A stretch of 9,024 nucleotides of DNA from Pseudomonadota bacterium. Lineage in GTDB: Bacteria > Pseudomonadota > Alphaproteobacteria > Micavibrionales > UBA2020. The notes under the pieces were generated by a model that ran no database searches, was not told the origin of the DNA, and was given only the letters and a program-made list of their open reading frames with translations. Positions 1 through 6,013 of this stretch are shown here, one piece after another (positions within the stretch are counted from its first letter, which is position 1; each line of letters opens with the position of its first letter). The translations under genes and the position numbers were made by a program. The stretch is taken from contig JAEXMB010000024.1 in the NCBI GenBank assembly GCA_023444705.1, forward strand, positions 1-9,024, written 5' to 3'.

Positions 1-49
1 CGACCACTCACCACGACAAAGTGAGAGGTTTTCCAGAAGGAGGTTTGTC

Positions 50-448
50 ATGTTGAGTACCCTTCTTAACAAACTCGGCCTTGGCGACGGCAGCAACAAC
101 ATCGAAACCGATCCCCGCCGCAAGTACATCCGCTTTGAAGGCGCGAATGCCGAAATCGAGCTGGGCCAGCAATCCCTGCCTGTACGTGACTGGAGCCAAG
201 GCGGCGTGTTCTTTGACGCAACCCCGGGCATCGAGCTGCACGAAGGCGATAAAATGGTCGCGACCCTGCGTTTCCGCTTCCCGCACGAAACGGTCAGCGT
301 CCAGCAGCAAATCCGCGTTGTGCGCACCGCACGCCGCGGCGTCGCCGTCGAATTCGGCCCGCAAAGCAACGACGACCGCAAGCAGTTCAGCCGCATCATC
401 GACAACTATAACGCCGAAAACTTCTTGGCGTCGCAGACCGCGGCCTGA
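50..448 (+). CDS. PilZ-domain protein (probable c-di-GMP receptor)
   Basis: The 132-residue protein is almost entirely one PilZ domain. Both c-di-GMP-binding motifs are visible: an RxxxR motif at R24-R28 (in RRKYIR) and a D/NxSxxG motif at D47-S49-G52 (DWSQGG). The rest is the expected beta barrel, ending in a strand around residues 88-103 (RVVRTARRGVAVEF). Known PilZ proteins bind cyclic di-GMP in the cytoplasm and pass the signal to motility, polysaccharide or other machinery. The target here cannot be read from the sequence. The start is well supported by a strong Shine-Dalgarno AAGGAGG at 37-43, 6 nt before the ATG. No other domain is fused to it, so it is a stand-alone adaptor. The next gene starts 54 nt downstream and may share the transcript. 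Confidence 0.88.
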   Translation: MLSTLLNKLGLGDGSNNIETDPRRKYIRFEGANAEIELGQQSLPVRDWSQGGVFFDATPGIELHEGDKMVATLRFRFPHETVSVQQQIRVVRTARRGVAVEFGPQSNDDRKQFSRIIDNYNAENFLASQTAA

Positions 449-456
449 TAAAACGG

Positions 457-476
457 GGCATGTGGCGACACATGCC
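457..476 (+). other. Perfect hairpin with GNRA-type loop between two genes
   Basis: GGCATGTG (457-464) and CACATGCC (469-476) form a perfect 8-bp stem around a GCGA tetraloop, which is a GNRA loop. It begins 8 nt after the PilZ stop codon and ends 15 nt before the AGGGGG ribosome binding site of the next gene. There is no T-tract after it, so it is a poor intrinsic terminator. A 3'-end stabiliser, processing site or attenuating element fits better. Confidence 0.5.
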
Positions 477-502
477 GCGTCTTCAGGTTATAGGGGGTTT
501 TC

Positions 503-793
503 ATGGGTCCGCTTGTCGCGCTTTTGCTGATGCTCAGCATCGCTGTACTGTGGCTTTTCTTTAAATTCCAGCCCGAGACCCCGCTTGCCAACGTGCGCAC
601 GCTGGTCAACCGCCTGTTCCTTGGCCTTGCGGGGGTGCTGGCCGTTGTGGCGGCCGCACGCGTCTATACCGAATACGAAGGCCCCATCGCCCTGCAACTG
701 GCGCTGATCTATGCCTTTGGCATGATCTTTGTTGTTATCGGTTTTGGCTTTTTGCTGCGCAACTTTCTGATTTTCCGCTCGCGCGGCTATTAA
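503..793 (+). CDS. Small membrane protein of unknown function, about three TM segments
   Basis: I do not recognise a family for this 96-residue protein. Hydrophobic stretches at about residues 3-21, 35-53 and 61-86 suggest three membrane spans; the last stretch is long and could be a single tilted helix or two short ones. The charged linker around residues 21-36 and the basic C-terminus (RNFLIFRSRGY) suggest where the cytoplasmic side may be, but topology is inferred. A purine-rich ribosome binding site AGGGGG at 492-497 lies 5 nt before the ATG. The gene follows a PilZ gene on the same strand and may be co-transcribed, though a hairpin lies between them. It converges with the Nudix gene, the two stop codons being 6 nt apart. 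Confidence 0.7.
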   Translation: MGPLVALLLMLSIAVLWLFFKFQPETPLANVRTLVNRLFLGLAGVLAVVAAARVYTEYEGPIALQLALIYAFGMIFVVIGFGFLLRNFLIFRSRGY

Positions 794-799
794 GCGCGT

Positions 800-1348
800 C
801 TAGCCTTTGACGGTTTCGTCAAAGATTTCCGTTTGCGGCGGTTGCGTGCCTGCGGCGATGGCCGCGATCTTATGGCGCAAAAAGACCGGCAGGATCAGCG
901 CATCGGTTGAAACGATGTCGTCAACCTTCCACCATTTCATGCCCAGCACGTATTTGCGCTCTGTTTCGGTATGGGCGCTGGTGTCGAAATCGCGCTGTGT
1001 CGTGCGCGCGACGAAATAACGTTCATCAAGGCGGATGTCGCGGTTCAAAAACAGCATGTCCGCGCGCCGGTGCCACACGCAGGGGCCAATGGCGATGTCG
1101 CTATGCCCGGTTTCCTCGAAAATCTCGCGCTTCAGGGCGGCGTGCAGATCCTCGCCGGGGTCGATACCGCCGCCGGCCGTGCCCCAGTTGTCGCGCAAGA
1201 CCGGTGCCTGTTCCAGCAGGTGGATGTCGGGGTTGGGCGCGTAGTTGATGAGCAGCAGTTCATTGTCGGGATTGAACAGCAACGCGCGTACGGCATAGCG
1301 CATCTCGCGGCCTTGGGTATCTGTGCCGTTGACGAAAGTATCGGCCAT
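800..1348 (-). CDS. Nudix hydrolase
   Basis: The 182-residue protein contains a near-complete Nudix box, GX5EX7REUXEEXGU, at residues 60-82: G60, E66, R74-E75, E78-E79 and G81 are all present. Only the final hydrophobic position is replaced, by H82. In this family the box binds Mg2+ or Mn2+ and hydrolyses a diphosphate linked to some other group X, such as nucleotides, nucleotide sugars or dinucleotide polyphosphates. The substrate cannot be predicted here. Flanking segments (YAVRALLFNPDNELLLINY before the box, KWWKVDDI near residues 138-145) match the usual Nudix fold. The gene starts 3 nt after the stop of the upstream protease gene. A GGAG sequence inside the end of that gene, 10 nt from the ATG, can serve as ribosome binding site, so the two are very probably one operon. 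Confidence 0.9.
   Translation of the reverse strand: MADTFVNGTDTQGREMRYAVRALLFNPDNELLLINYAPNPDIHLLEQAPVLRDNWGTAGGGIDPGEDLHAALKREIFEETGHSDIAIGPCVWHRRADMLFLNRDIRLDERYFVARTTQRDFDTSAHTETERKYVLGMKWWKVDDIVSTDALILPVFLRHKIAAIAAGTQPPQTEIFDETVKG
805..824 (+). terminator. Possible terminator hairpin inside the 3' end of the Nudix gene
   Basis: CTTTGACG (805-812) and CGTCAAAG (817-824) form a perfect 8-bp stem around a 4-nt loop (GTTT). On the plus strand it starts 11 nt after the stop of the membrane-protein gene and is followed by ATTTCC, a weak U-tract. On the minus strand it spans the last codons of the Nudix gene (DETVK). It could terminate the plus-strand transcript, but the short T-run makes this uncertain. 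Confidence 0.3.
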
Positions 1349-1351
1349 GTT

Positions 1352-2506
1352 CTAGCGGCTCCGGGTCAGGGGGATGTTGTTGTCGATCTGCATGACGACC
1401 TGCATGAAGGTCGCAAGATCACGGTATTCGACGGTGCCAAGCAACTTGCCGTCTTGCGCAACCATCAGCTGCCCGCGGCGCGTGCGTTGCAGGATGTCAA
1501 GCGCATCAGACGCGCTGGCGTCAGGTGCGATGACGTTGTCGTGCGAGGGTTGTTGCATCAGGCTTGCGACATGCAGCCACTGCCATTTGCTGCGCTCGAG
1601 CTGCAAGACATCCTTGAGCGCCAGCACGCCGACAAGATGGTTGTTTTCAACCACCGGATAATCGTTTTGGTAATGCGCGAAGGCGTATTTTTCCACGACC
1701 TCGGCAATGGTCAGGTCGGGCGGCACGGGCGTGACCTGCGGATGCATGAAGCGGCGCACGTTTTCCTGCGCCAGCAACGATCTGGTTTCGGTCTCGCGCA
1801 CCGCATGCGTGCCCGAGGCGAACATGAACAGCCCGAGAATAGTCAGCCAGATGCCGCCGACAAGATCGTCCTTGACGATCAGGTGGTGGCAGCCCCAGGC
1901 CAGCAGGCCATAGGCGAAAACAGCGCCAAGGCTGCTGGCAATGCGCGTTGCCAGCACCAGGTTGTTTTTCCAGCGCCACAGCAGCGCGCGCAAGGCGCGC
2001 CCGCCGTCAAGCGGAAAGGCGGGCAGCATGTTAAAAGCGGCGATGTAAAAATTGAGCGTGCCAAGCCACGTCAGGATAACGGCCAGCATATCCGCCATCG
2101 GCAGGGGGGCGGCAAGGCGCGCGGCGGCGGTGAAGAACAGGGCCAGCAACAGGCTCATGATCGGCCCCGCGATGGCCATGAGGAATTCACCCTTGGCGTG
2201 GCTGGGCTCCCCCTTCATTTCGGCAACACCGCCGAAGATGAACAGGGTGATGGCGCGCACGGGCATGTGATAGTATTCGGCGATCACCGCATGGGCGACC
2301 TCGTGCGCGATGACGGAAAAAATCAGCCCGCCAAGCGCGATGATGCTCATCAGCTGATAGGTGTCGGCGTCAAGCCCGGGCAACAGCGGCGGAAAAACGC
2401 GGCTGCTCAGCGTCCAGCTGATGAAGATGGACAGGAAAATCCAGCTGGCGTCGGCGCGCACGTCAAAGCCGAAAAAGCGAAACAATGTCACGCGCTTGAA
2501 TTGCAT
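1352..2506 (-). CDS. M50 (site-2-protease-like) membrane metalloprotease with paired CBS domains
   Basis: The 384-residue protein is an intramembrane zinc protease. The HExxH motif is H68-E69-V-A-H72 in a hydrophobic segment. The second family motif, NxxPxxPLDGG, is N159 through G169 with D167 as the expected third zinc ligand. Residues about 15-235 hold the multi-span membrane core, including the GPIMSLLLAL segment after residue 113. Residues about 248-368 form two CBS repeats (MHPQVTPVPPDLTIAEV... and ...NVIAPDASASDALDIL...), which in other proteins bind adenosine nucleotides and could gate activity. This architecture is common in bacteria and archaea, but substrates are mostly unknown. The start is supported by AAGAGGA at 2514-2520, 7 nt before the ATG. 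The Nudix gene follows after 3 nt. A divergent lipoprotein gene begins about 120 nt away. Confidence 0.92.
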   Translation of the reverse strand: MQFKRVTLFRFFGFDVRADASWIFLSIFISWTLSSRVFPPLLPGLDADTYQLMSIIALGGLIFSVIAHEVAHAVIAEYYHMPVRAITLFIFGGVAEMKGEPSHAKGEFLMAIAGPIMSLLLALFFTAAARLAAPLPMADMLAVILTWLGTLNFYIAAFNMLPAFPLDGGRALRALLWRWKNNLVLATRIASSLGAVFAYGLLAWGCHHLIVKDDLVGGIWLTILGLFMFASGTHAVRETETRSLLAQENVRRFMHPQVTPVPPDLTIAEVVEKYAFAHYQNDYPVVENNHLVGVLALKDVLQLERSKWQWLHVASLMQQPSHDNVIAPDASASDALDILQRTRRGQLMVAQDGKLLGTVEYRDLATFMQVVMQIDNNIPLTRSR

Positions 2507-2552
2507 CGGGGGGTCCTCTTCCGCCGCGCGCGCCCGCGCAAATGATGGCCGA

Positions 2553-2582
2553 TTGCGGTGGCGCGTGCAGACATGCTAGTCT
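2553..2582 (+). promoter_or_regulatory. Candidate promoter for the lipoprotein gene
   Basis: A -35-like TTGCGG (2553-2558) and, 18 nt later, a -10-like TAGTCT (2577-2582) preceded by TGC as in an extended -10. The GCTA core resembles the other promoters in this window. The -10 lies in an interrupted inverted repeat, AGAC-N6-GTCT (2569-2582), so the opposite strand could carry the -10 of the divergent protease operon (TAGCAT, with a weak TTTATT 16 nt upstream of it). Match quality is moderate. Confidence 0.35.
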
Positions 2583-2612
2583 GATTTCGCTATGAATAAA
2601 AGGCCATGAGTA

Positions 2613-2617
2613 AAGGA
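2613..2617 (+). promoter_or_regulatory. Ribosome binding site deciding the lipoprotein start
   Basis: AAGGA at 2613-2617 lies 9 nt before ATG 2627 (and 6 nt before GTG 2624). It lies downstream of the alternative ATG at 2606, whose own AAGG is only 2 nt away and badly spaced. This favours the shorter protein. Confidence 0.5.
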
Positions 2618-2626
2618 TACCCCGTG

Positions 2627-3145
2627 ATGCGACACACGCTGCGATACATGTTGTCCCTGATGGTCGCCTGTTGCGCACTGCTGCTGGCCAGCGGTTGTAC
2701 GATGGTGCAGAAAAAACCCAGTTTCCAGCCGCTGACGCTTGACCTGTCGGGCGATATGGCGCCGCGCGATCCCTCTCTGCCGCCGGGTGGCGACGTCTAT
2801 TGCGTCATCGGCGATGGCACGGCGATGATCGACGGCCAGTGGCGTGCCTATGATTCCACGGGTTTCGTCCTGCCGGGCAACGGCATGATGTCGTCGGTGC
2901 GCATCGACGCCGCGCGCGGCAGCACCTTTGCCAATATGCGCGCCTATTATGACGAGCCCGGGCAGAAAATGATCTTTTGCCCAACCGTCACCCGCGCGGC
3001 GGATGGCGTGATCGACTGCGCCAGCATCTATGCGATGAACGAGGATCTGCGCGACGGCATCAAGCGCACGTTCGAGGTGCCCAACGGCGTGATGAGCGGC
3101 CACATCAGCTGCGGCTACGACCAGAACGCGCTGCGTCCGCTGTAA
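2627..3145 (+). CDS. Predicted lipoprotein with a four-cysteine periplasmic domain
   Basis: From ATG 2627 the protein has 172 residues. It begins with a typical lipoprotein signal: basic MRHTLRY, a hydrophobic core, then a lipobox LASGC with the lipidated cysteine at C24. The +2 residue is Thr, not Asp, which by the enterobacterial rule points to the outer membrane. The mature part has no recognised domain. It holds four cysteines (C59, C118, C131, C162), which could form two disulfides in the periplasm. An in-frame ATG at 2606 would add seven residues, but the AAGGA at 2613-2617 supports the later start. A GTG at 2624 is also possible. The gene stands alone: divergent from the protease operon and convergent with the next gene, with 22 nt between the two stop codons. 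Confidence 0.72.
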   Translation: MRHTLRYMLSLMVACCALLLASGCTMVQKKPSFQPLTLDLSGDMAPRDPSLPPGGDVYCVIGDGTAMIDGQWRAYDSTGFVLPGNGMMSSVRIDAARGSTFANMRAYYDEPGQKMIFCPTVTRAADGVIDCASIYAMNEDLRDGIKRTFEVPNGVMSGHISCGYDQNALRPL

Positions 3146-3167
3146 TCTTTTAAAGTTTTTGCACCAT

Positions 3168-4490
3168 TCAGAACGACGGGCCGCCGTGGCGCGGCGCGCG
3201 CGCCGGTGCGTCGTCATGGCCGACGGCAAAACGGCGCAGGCGCGACAATGCGTCAAACGTGCGTTTGATCTGCGCATCAAGCGCGCGCGCCAGCGCGGGG
3301 GAGCGCATCTCGCCCGTATAGGGCTGCAGGGCTTCAAGTATCTCCTGCAATCCGCGTCCGATCTCCTGCGTCGTCTGCACGGCGTGGCGGCGCATGTCCT
3401 GTGGCGACAGCTGTGCGGTGTGGATGTCGAGTTGTTCGCACGTGCGCGCGGCGATGTGTTCACCATCGCGCAGGGCCAGAATGGCGCGTGCCAGCGTGAT
3501 CTGTTGCAGGGGTTGCGGTGCCTGGTCAACGGGCAGTTGCACGCGTGCGGCCTCGGCATTGTCGCGGATCACGTTCAGGGTGTCTTCGCCTGCAATGTCG
3601 CGCAGGAAATGCGCGTCGGCGTCGCCGATATGGGGCAGGCAGGTGCCCAGCAACGCTGCCGCCACGGTCACGGGCGCGCAATCGCCGCTGTCTGACAGGA
3701 CCTCGGCGATGTCCACGGCTTCGCGCAATTGCGCGGGTCTGACACGCGGGTCAAGGCGCAGGTGTTCGTAGATGGCGCGGATTTCGGGCGTATCAAGCAA
3801 CAGCGTGGTGTCGAAATGCGCGGGATGCGGCGCGTCCTGCATCTGTGCGGCGATGGCCTGTTGCGCGCGGGCAGGCAGGATGCGCAACTGCGCCAGCTGG
3901 TGCAGATAGTCGTTGCGAAACGCCGCATACGACAGCGCGTGGTCAAGGTAGACGTTTTCAAGATGGGTGTTGCCGGTGGTGCCGCTGACTTTATCGTAGA
4001 CCAGCAAAAAGCCGCGCTGGTCGGGCAGCATCGGCACGGTGAGGTCGACGGTTTCCTCGCTGCTGGCTTCAAGCTTGCGCAGGCGCGCCAGCATGTCTTC
4101 GCCGTTCTTTTCCATCTGCGTCATCGTCGCGCGCAGCAGCGACAGGGTGAGCTTCTTGACCTCGGGCGTGGCAAAATCGATATACGCATAGCGCGTCATG
4201 GCGTGGCGCGCGAATTCCTGCACGGTGTCGGCACAGGGCGCGCCCACGCGGCGGCGGATCAGATGGTTGAGGGCAGGGGGCATGACGGCCAGCAATCCCG
4301 CCGCCAGCATCTGCGGGCGGCGCTCGCCATGCAACATCAAACTCTTGGCCAGCTCGACGCCAAAACCGTCGCGGTACATCGGCGGCTGGGCCGCGTTGTT
4401 CATCTGCAAGAACAGCCATGCGTTGAAAATGTCCTGATGGTCGGGCAGTCCGCTGGCGCGGTAATCACCGGGTTGGGGCATGGTCGGCAT
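3168..4490 (-). CDS. Uncharacterised protein; possible tandem degenerate RelA/SpoT-type HD domains
   Basis: The 440-residue protein is soluble and mostly helical, with no signal peptide. I know no named family for it. Two regions echo the HD hydrolase layout of RelA/SpoT enzymes (HPLxVAxIL...TIAAALLHD...FGxEV...VKLADRLHNMR). They are residues about 44-125 (VELAKSLMLHG..AAGLLAV..KKLTLSLLRATM) and about 255-345 (REAVDIAEVLSDSGD..VAAALLGT..AGEDTLNVI..ITLARAILALRDGE). In both, the His-Asp dyad expected after LL is missing (LLAV and LLGT), so metal-dependent hydrolysis is unlikely if the reading is right. A charged helix at 124-145 and a basic C-terminus flank these parts. I chose ATG 4490 over the upstream ATG at 4610 because a good promoter at 4554-4582 lies between them and a purine-rich AGAGAGA precedes 4490. 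The fold assignment is inference. Confidence 0.7.
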   Translation of the reverse strand: MPTMPQPGDYRASGLPDHQDIFNAWLFLQMNNAAQPPMYRDGFGVELAKSLMLHGERRPQMLAAGLLAVMPPALNHLIRRRVGAPCADTVQEFARHAMTRYAYIDFATPEVKKLTLSLLRATMTQMEKNGEDMLARLRKLEASSEETVDLTVPMLPDQRGFLLVYDKVSGTTGNTHLENVYLDHALSYAAFRNDYLHQLAQLRILPARAQQAIAAQMQDAPHPAHFDTTLLLDTPEIRAIYEHLRLDPRVRPAQLREAVDIAEVLSDSGDCAPVTVAAALLGTCLPHIGDADAHFLRDIAGEDTLNVIRDNAEAARVQLPVDQAPQPLQQITLARAILALRDGEHIAARTCEQLDIHTAQLSPQDMRRHAVQTTQEIGRGLQEILEALQPYTGEMRSPALARALDAQIKRTFDALSRLRRFAVGHDDAPARAPRHGGPSF

Positions 4491-4553
4491 GGTGTGTCTC
4501 TCTGGCTTCTGGCGGTCTTCTGTCTGAAAAAAGGGGGGTAAATGCAGGGCCAA

Positions 4554-4582
4554 GATGTAGCAAAAGGGAAATACTATGTCAA
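4554..4582 (-). promoter_or_regulatory. Strong candidate promoter for the pseudo-HD gene
   Basis: On the minus strand there is a perfect -35 TTGACA (4582-4577), a 17-nt spacer and a -10 TACATC (4559-4554) inside GCTACATC. This is almost the same -10 context as in the divergent argE promoter (GCTACATT). It predicts a start near 4547 and a 5' leader of roughly 57 nt before ATG 4490. Confidence 0.55.
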
Positions 4583-4641
4583 TTAGATTGGCGGCCCGCC
4601 ACAGAGGCATGGCCCGCTTTTGAAGATATTTTTGTGTTTTA

Positions 4642-4654
4642 AATCAAAAGTTTA
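4642..4654 (+). promoter_or_regulatory. Perfect-consensus IHF binding site between divergent promoters
   Basis: AATCAAAAGTTTA matches WATCAANNNNTTR at every fixed position. An A/T-rich stretch with T5 at 4629-4633 lies 8 nt upstream, where classical IHF sites carry their A/T tract. The site abuts the argE -35 (4655-4660) and lies about 60 nt upstream of the -35 of the divergent gene. IHF beta is encoded in this same window. Binding is inferred from the consensus. Confidence 0.5.
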
Positions 4655-4682
4655 TTGAGTTCCAGAGTGGCTGCGCTACATT
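4655..4682 (+). promoter_or_regulatory. Candidate argE promoter
   Basis: A -35 TTGAGT (4655-4660), a 16-nt spacer and a -10 TACATT (4677-4682) in the context GCTACATT. Transcription would start near 4689, giving a short leader of about 15 nt to ATG 4705. An AT-rich block just upstream (4621-4654) could act as an UP element or as the IHF site described separately. Confidence 0.5.
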
Positions 4683-4694
4683 AGTGGACGGATC

Positions 4695-4699
4695 AGGAG
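4695..4699 (+). promoter_or_regulatory. Ribosome binding site deciding the argE start
   Basis: AGGAG at 4695-4699, 5 nt before ATG 4705. An in-frame GTG at 4684 overlaps the predicted promoter and transcription start, so ATG 4705 is preferred. Confidence 0.7.
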
Positions 4700-4704
4700 C
4701 AAGC

Positions 4705-5919
4705 ATGACCCGCCGTGCCACCAGCAGTATCGCGCGTTTTGGCGCCAACAGCCCCCCGCCGACGGCCGAGGCGATTCTGGCGCGTCTGGTCTCTTTTCCC
4801 ACCATCAGTGCCGAAAGCAACCTGCCCCTGATCGACTGGGTCGAGGAATACCTTGCCGCCTATGGCGTGACAACGCAGCGCTTTTACGACGCCAGCGGCA
4901 CCAAGGCGGCGCTGCATGGCGTGATCGGCCCTGTGGATGCGGACGGCGGTGCGGTGTTGTCGGGCCATACCGACGTGGTGCCTGTCGAAGGGCAGGCATG
5001 GGAAAGCGACCCGTTCACCCTGCACGCTGATGATGATTTTCTTTACGGGCGCGGTGCCTGCGATATGAAGGGTTTTCTGGCCTGCATGCTGGCGCGCGTG
5101 CCTGCGATGGTGGCGGCCCCTTTGCGCGCACCCATCCATCTGGCCTTTTCCTATGACGAGGAAGTCGGCTGCCTTGGCGTGGCCGATCTTGCGGCGGCGA
5201 TTGCAAAAACGCCCGTCAAACCGGCATTGTGCATCGTCGGGGAGCCGACGATGATGAAGCCGATCACCGGTCACAAAGGCATCGTCGACCTGCGTTGCAC
5301 GGTCACGGGGCTTGAGGCGCATTCATCGCAAATCCCCGCCGCCGTCAATGCTGTCGAGGCCGCGGCAGAACTGAGTGTCTTTGTGCGCAACCTGTCGCGC
5401 CGCATGGCCGAACAGGGCCCCTACAACCCGCAGTTCGATCCGCCCTTCACCACCATGCAGACGGGTATTTTGCGCGGCGGCACCGCCGTCAACATCGTGC
5501 CCAATGCTTGCGAGATGGCTTTTGATTTGCGCCCCCTGCCGGGCGTTGATGTGGCGGCCCTGGTCGAAGAAATCCGCCAGTACGCCTTTCGCGCCATCGA
5601 GCCGCGCATGAAGGACATCGACCCGCGCGCGGGTTTTCACTTCCGCATCAATGCACAGGTGGCGGCCTTTGACATCGCCGACGACCATCCGGCGGTGGCG
5701 GCCGTGCAGGCGCTGAGCGGCGCCAACGATACCGCCAAGGTCAGCTTTGCGACCGAAGCGGGGATTTTCCATCACCACGGCATCCCGACCGTCGTTTGCG
5801 GCCCCGGCTCCATCGATCAGGCCCACAAACCCGACGAATTCGTCACCCGCGGCCAGTTGCGCCAGAGCGAGGCCTTTATCGACCGCCTGATCGAGCGCTT
5901 GTCAGGCCCCGCACGCTAA
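4705..5919 (+). CDS. argE: Acetylornithine deacetylase (M20 peptidase family)
   Basis: The 404-residue cytoplasmic enzyme should hydrolyse N2-acetyl-L-ornithine to L-ornithine and acetate in arginine biosynthesis. All M20 landmarks are present. H88 and D90 are in SGHTDVVP. The bridging metal ligand D120 is in GRGACDMKG. The general base E152 and metal ligand E153 are in SYDEEVG. E180 is in VGEPT, and the last metal ligand H374 is in DQAHKPDE. The dimerisation/lid domain spans about residues 186-300, with H206 in LEAHSS. The wording GHTDVVPVEGQAW, the GRGxxDMKGF block and the length are those of ArgE rather than of the succinyl-diaminopimelate desuccinylase DapE. Since related M20 amidohydrolases look alike, substrate is inferred. 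It has its own promoter and a possible IHF site upstream, and it is divergent from the pseudo-HD gene. No other arg genes are in the window. Confidence 0.9.
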   Translation: MTRRATSSIARFGANSPPPTAEAILARLVSFPTISAESNLPLIDWVEEYLAAYGVTTQRFYDASGTKAALHGVIGPVDADGGAVLSGHTDVVPVEGQAWESDPFTLHADDDFLYGRGACDMKGFLACMLARVPAMVAAPLRAPIHLAFSYDEEVGCLGVADLAAAIAKTPVKPALCIVGEPTMMKPITGHKGIVDLRCTVTGLEAHSSQIPAAVNAVEAAAELSVFVRNLSRRMAEQGPYNPQFDPPFTTMQTGILRGGTAVNIVPNACEMAFDLRPLPGVDVAALVEEIRQYAFRAIEPRMKDIDPRAGFHFRINAQVAAFDIADDHPAVAAVQALSGANDTAKVSFATEAGIFHHHGIPTVVCGPGSIDQAHKPDEFVTRGQLRQSEAFIDRLIERLSGPAR

Positions 5920-5929
5920 GATTCTCGGC

Positions 5930-5944
5930 CCTGCCGTATGCAGG
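5930..5944 (+). terminator. Weak terminator candidate after argE
   Basis: CCTGC (5930-5934) and GCAGG (5940-5944) form a 5-bp stem with a 5-nt loop, 10 nt after the argE stop. It is followed by CTCTCTTGCATTT, which is T-rich but broken. The short stem makes this a weak call. Confidence 0.25.
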
Positions 5945-6001
5945 CTCTCTTGCATTTACGCGGCGGACATGTGACGATAACCTCCTGAAATGAATAGCCA
6001 T

Positions 6002-6006
6002 AAGGA
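6002..6006 (+). promoter_or_regulatory. Ribosome binding site deciding the start at 6014
   Basis: AAGGA at 6002-6006 is 7 nt before ATG 6014. The earlier in-frame ATG at 5990 has no purine-rich sequence at a suitable distance, so the protein most likely begins MFEQYNW. Confidence 0.65.
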
Positions 6007-6013
6007 CGCGAAG

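Noticed and set aside
971..2545. Long 524-codon open frame on the plus strand, opposite the protease and Nudix genes
   Set aside because: It is antisense to two genes with intact catalytic motifs. Its product is rich in His, Gln and Arg with no domain, typical of the reverse frame of GC-rich coding DNA.
2587..2599. IHF-like sequence in the protease/lipoprotein gap
   Set aside because: An AATCAG occurs on the minus strand at 2588-2583, but the TTR half is absent (GCA at the expected place).
2576..3559. 327-codon open frame on the minus strand across the lipoprotein gene
   Set aside because: It covers the lipoprotein, which has a clear signal peptide, and the end of the pseudo-HD gene in another frame. 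The Arg- and Ala-rich product has no domain.
3729..4541. 270-codon open frame on the plus strand
   Set aside because: Antisense to the 440-residue minus-strand gene, with shadow-like composition.
4491..4610. Forty-residue N-terminal extension of the pseudo-HD protein from ATG 4610
   Set aside because: It would require a start upstream of the well-formed TTGACA-N17-TACATC promoter; translation from 4490 fits better.
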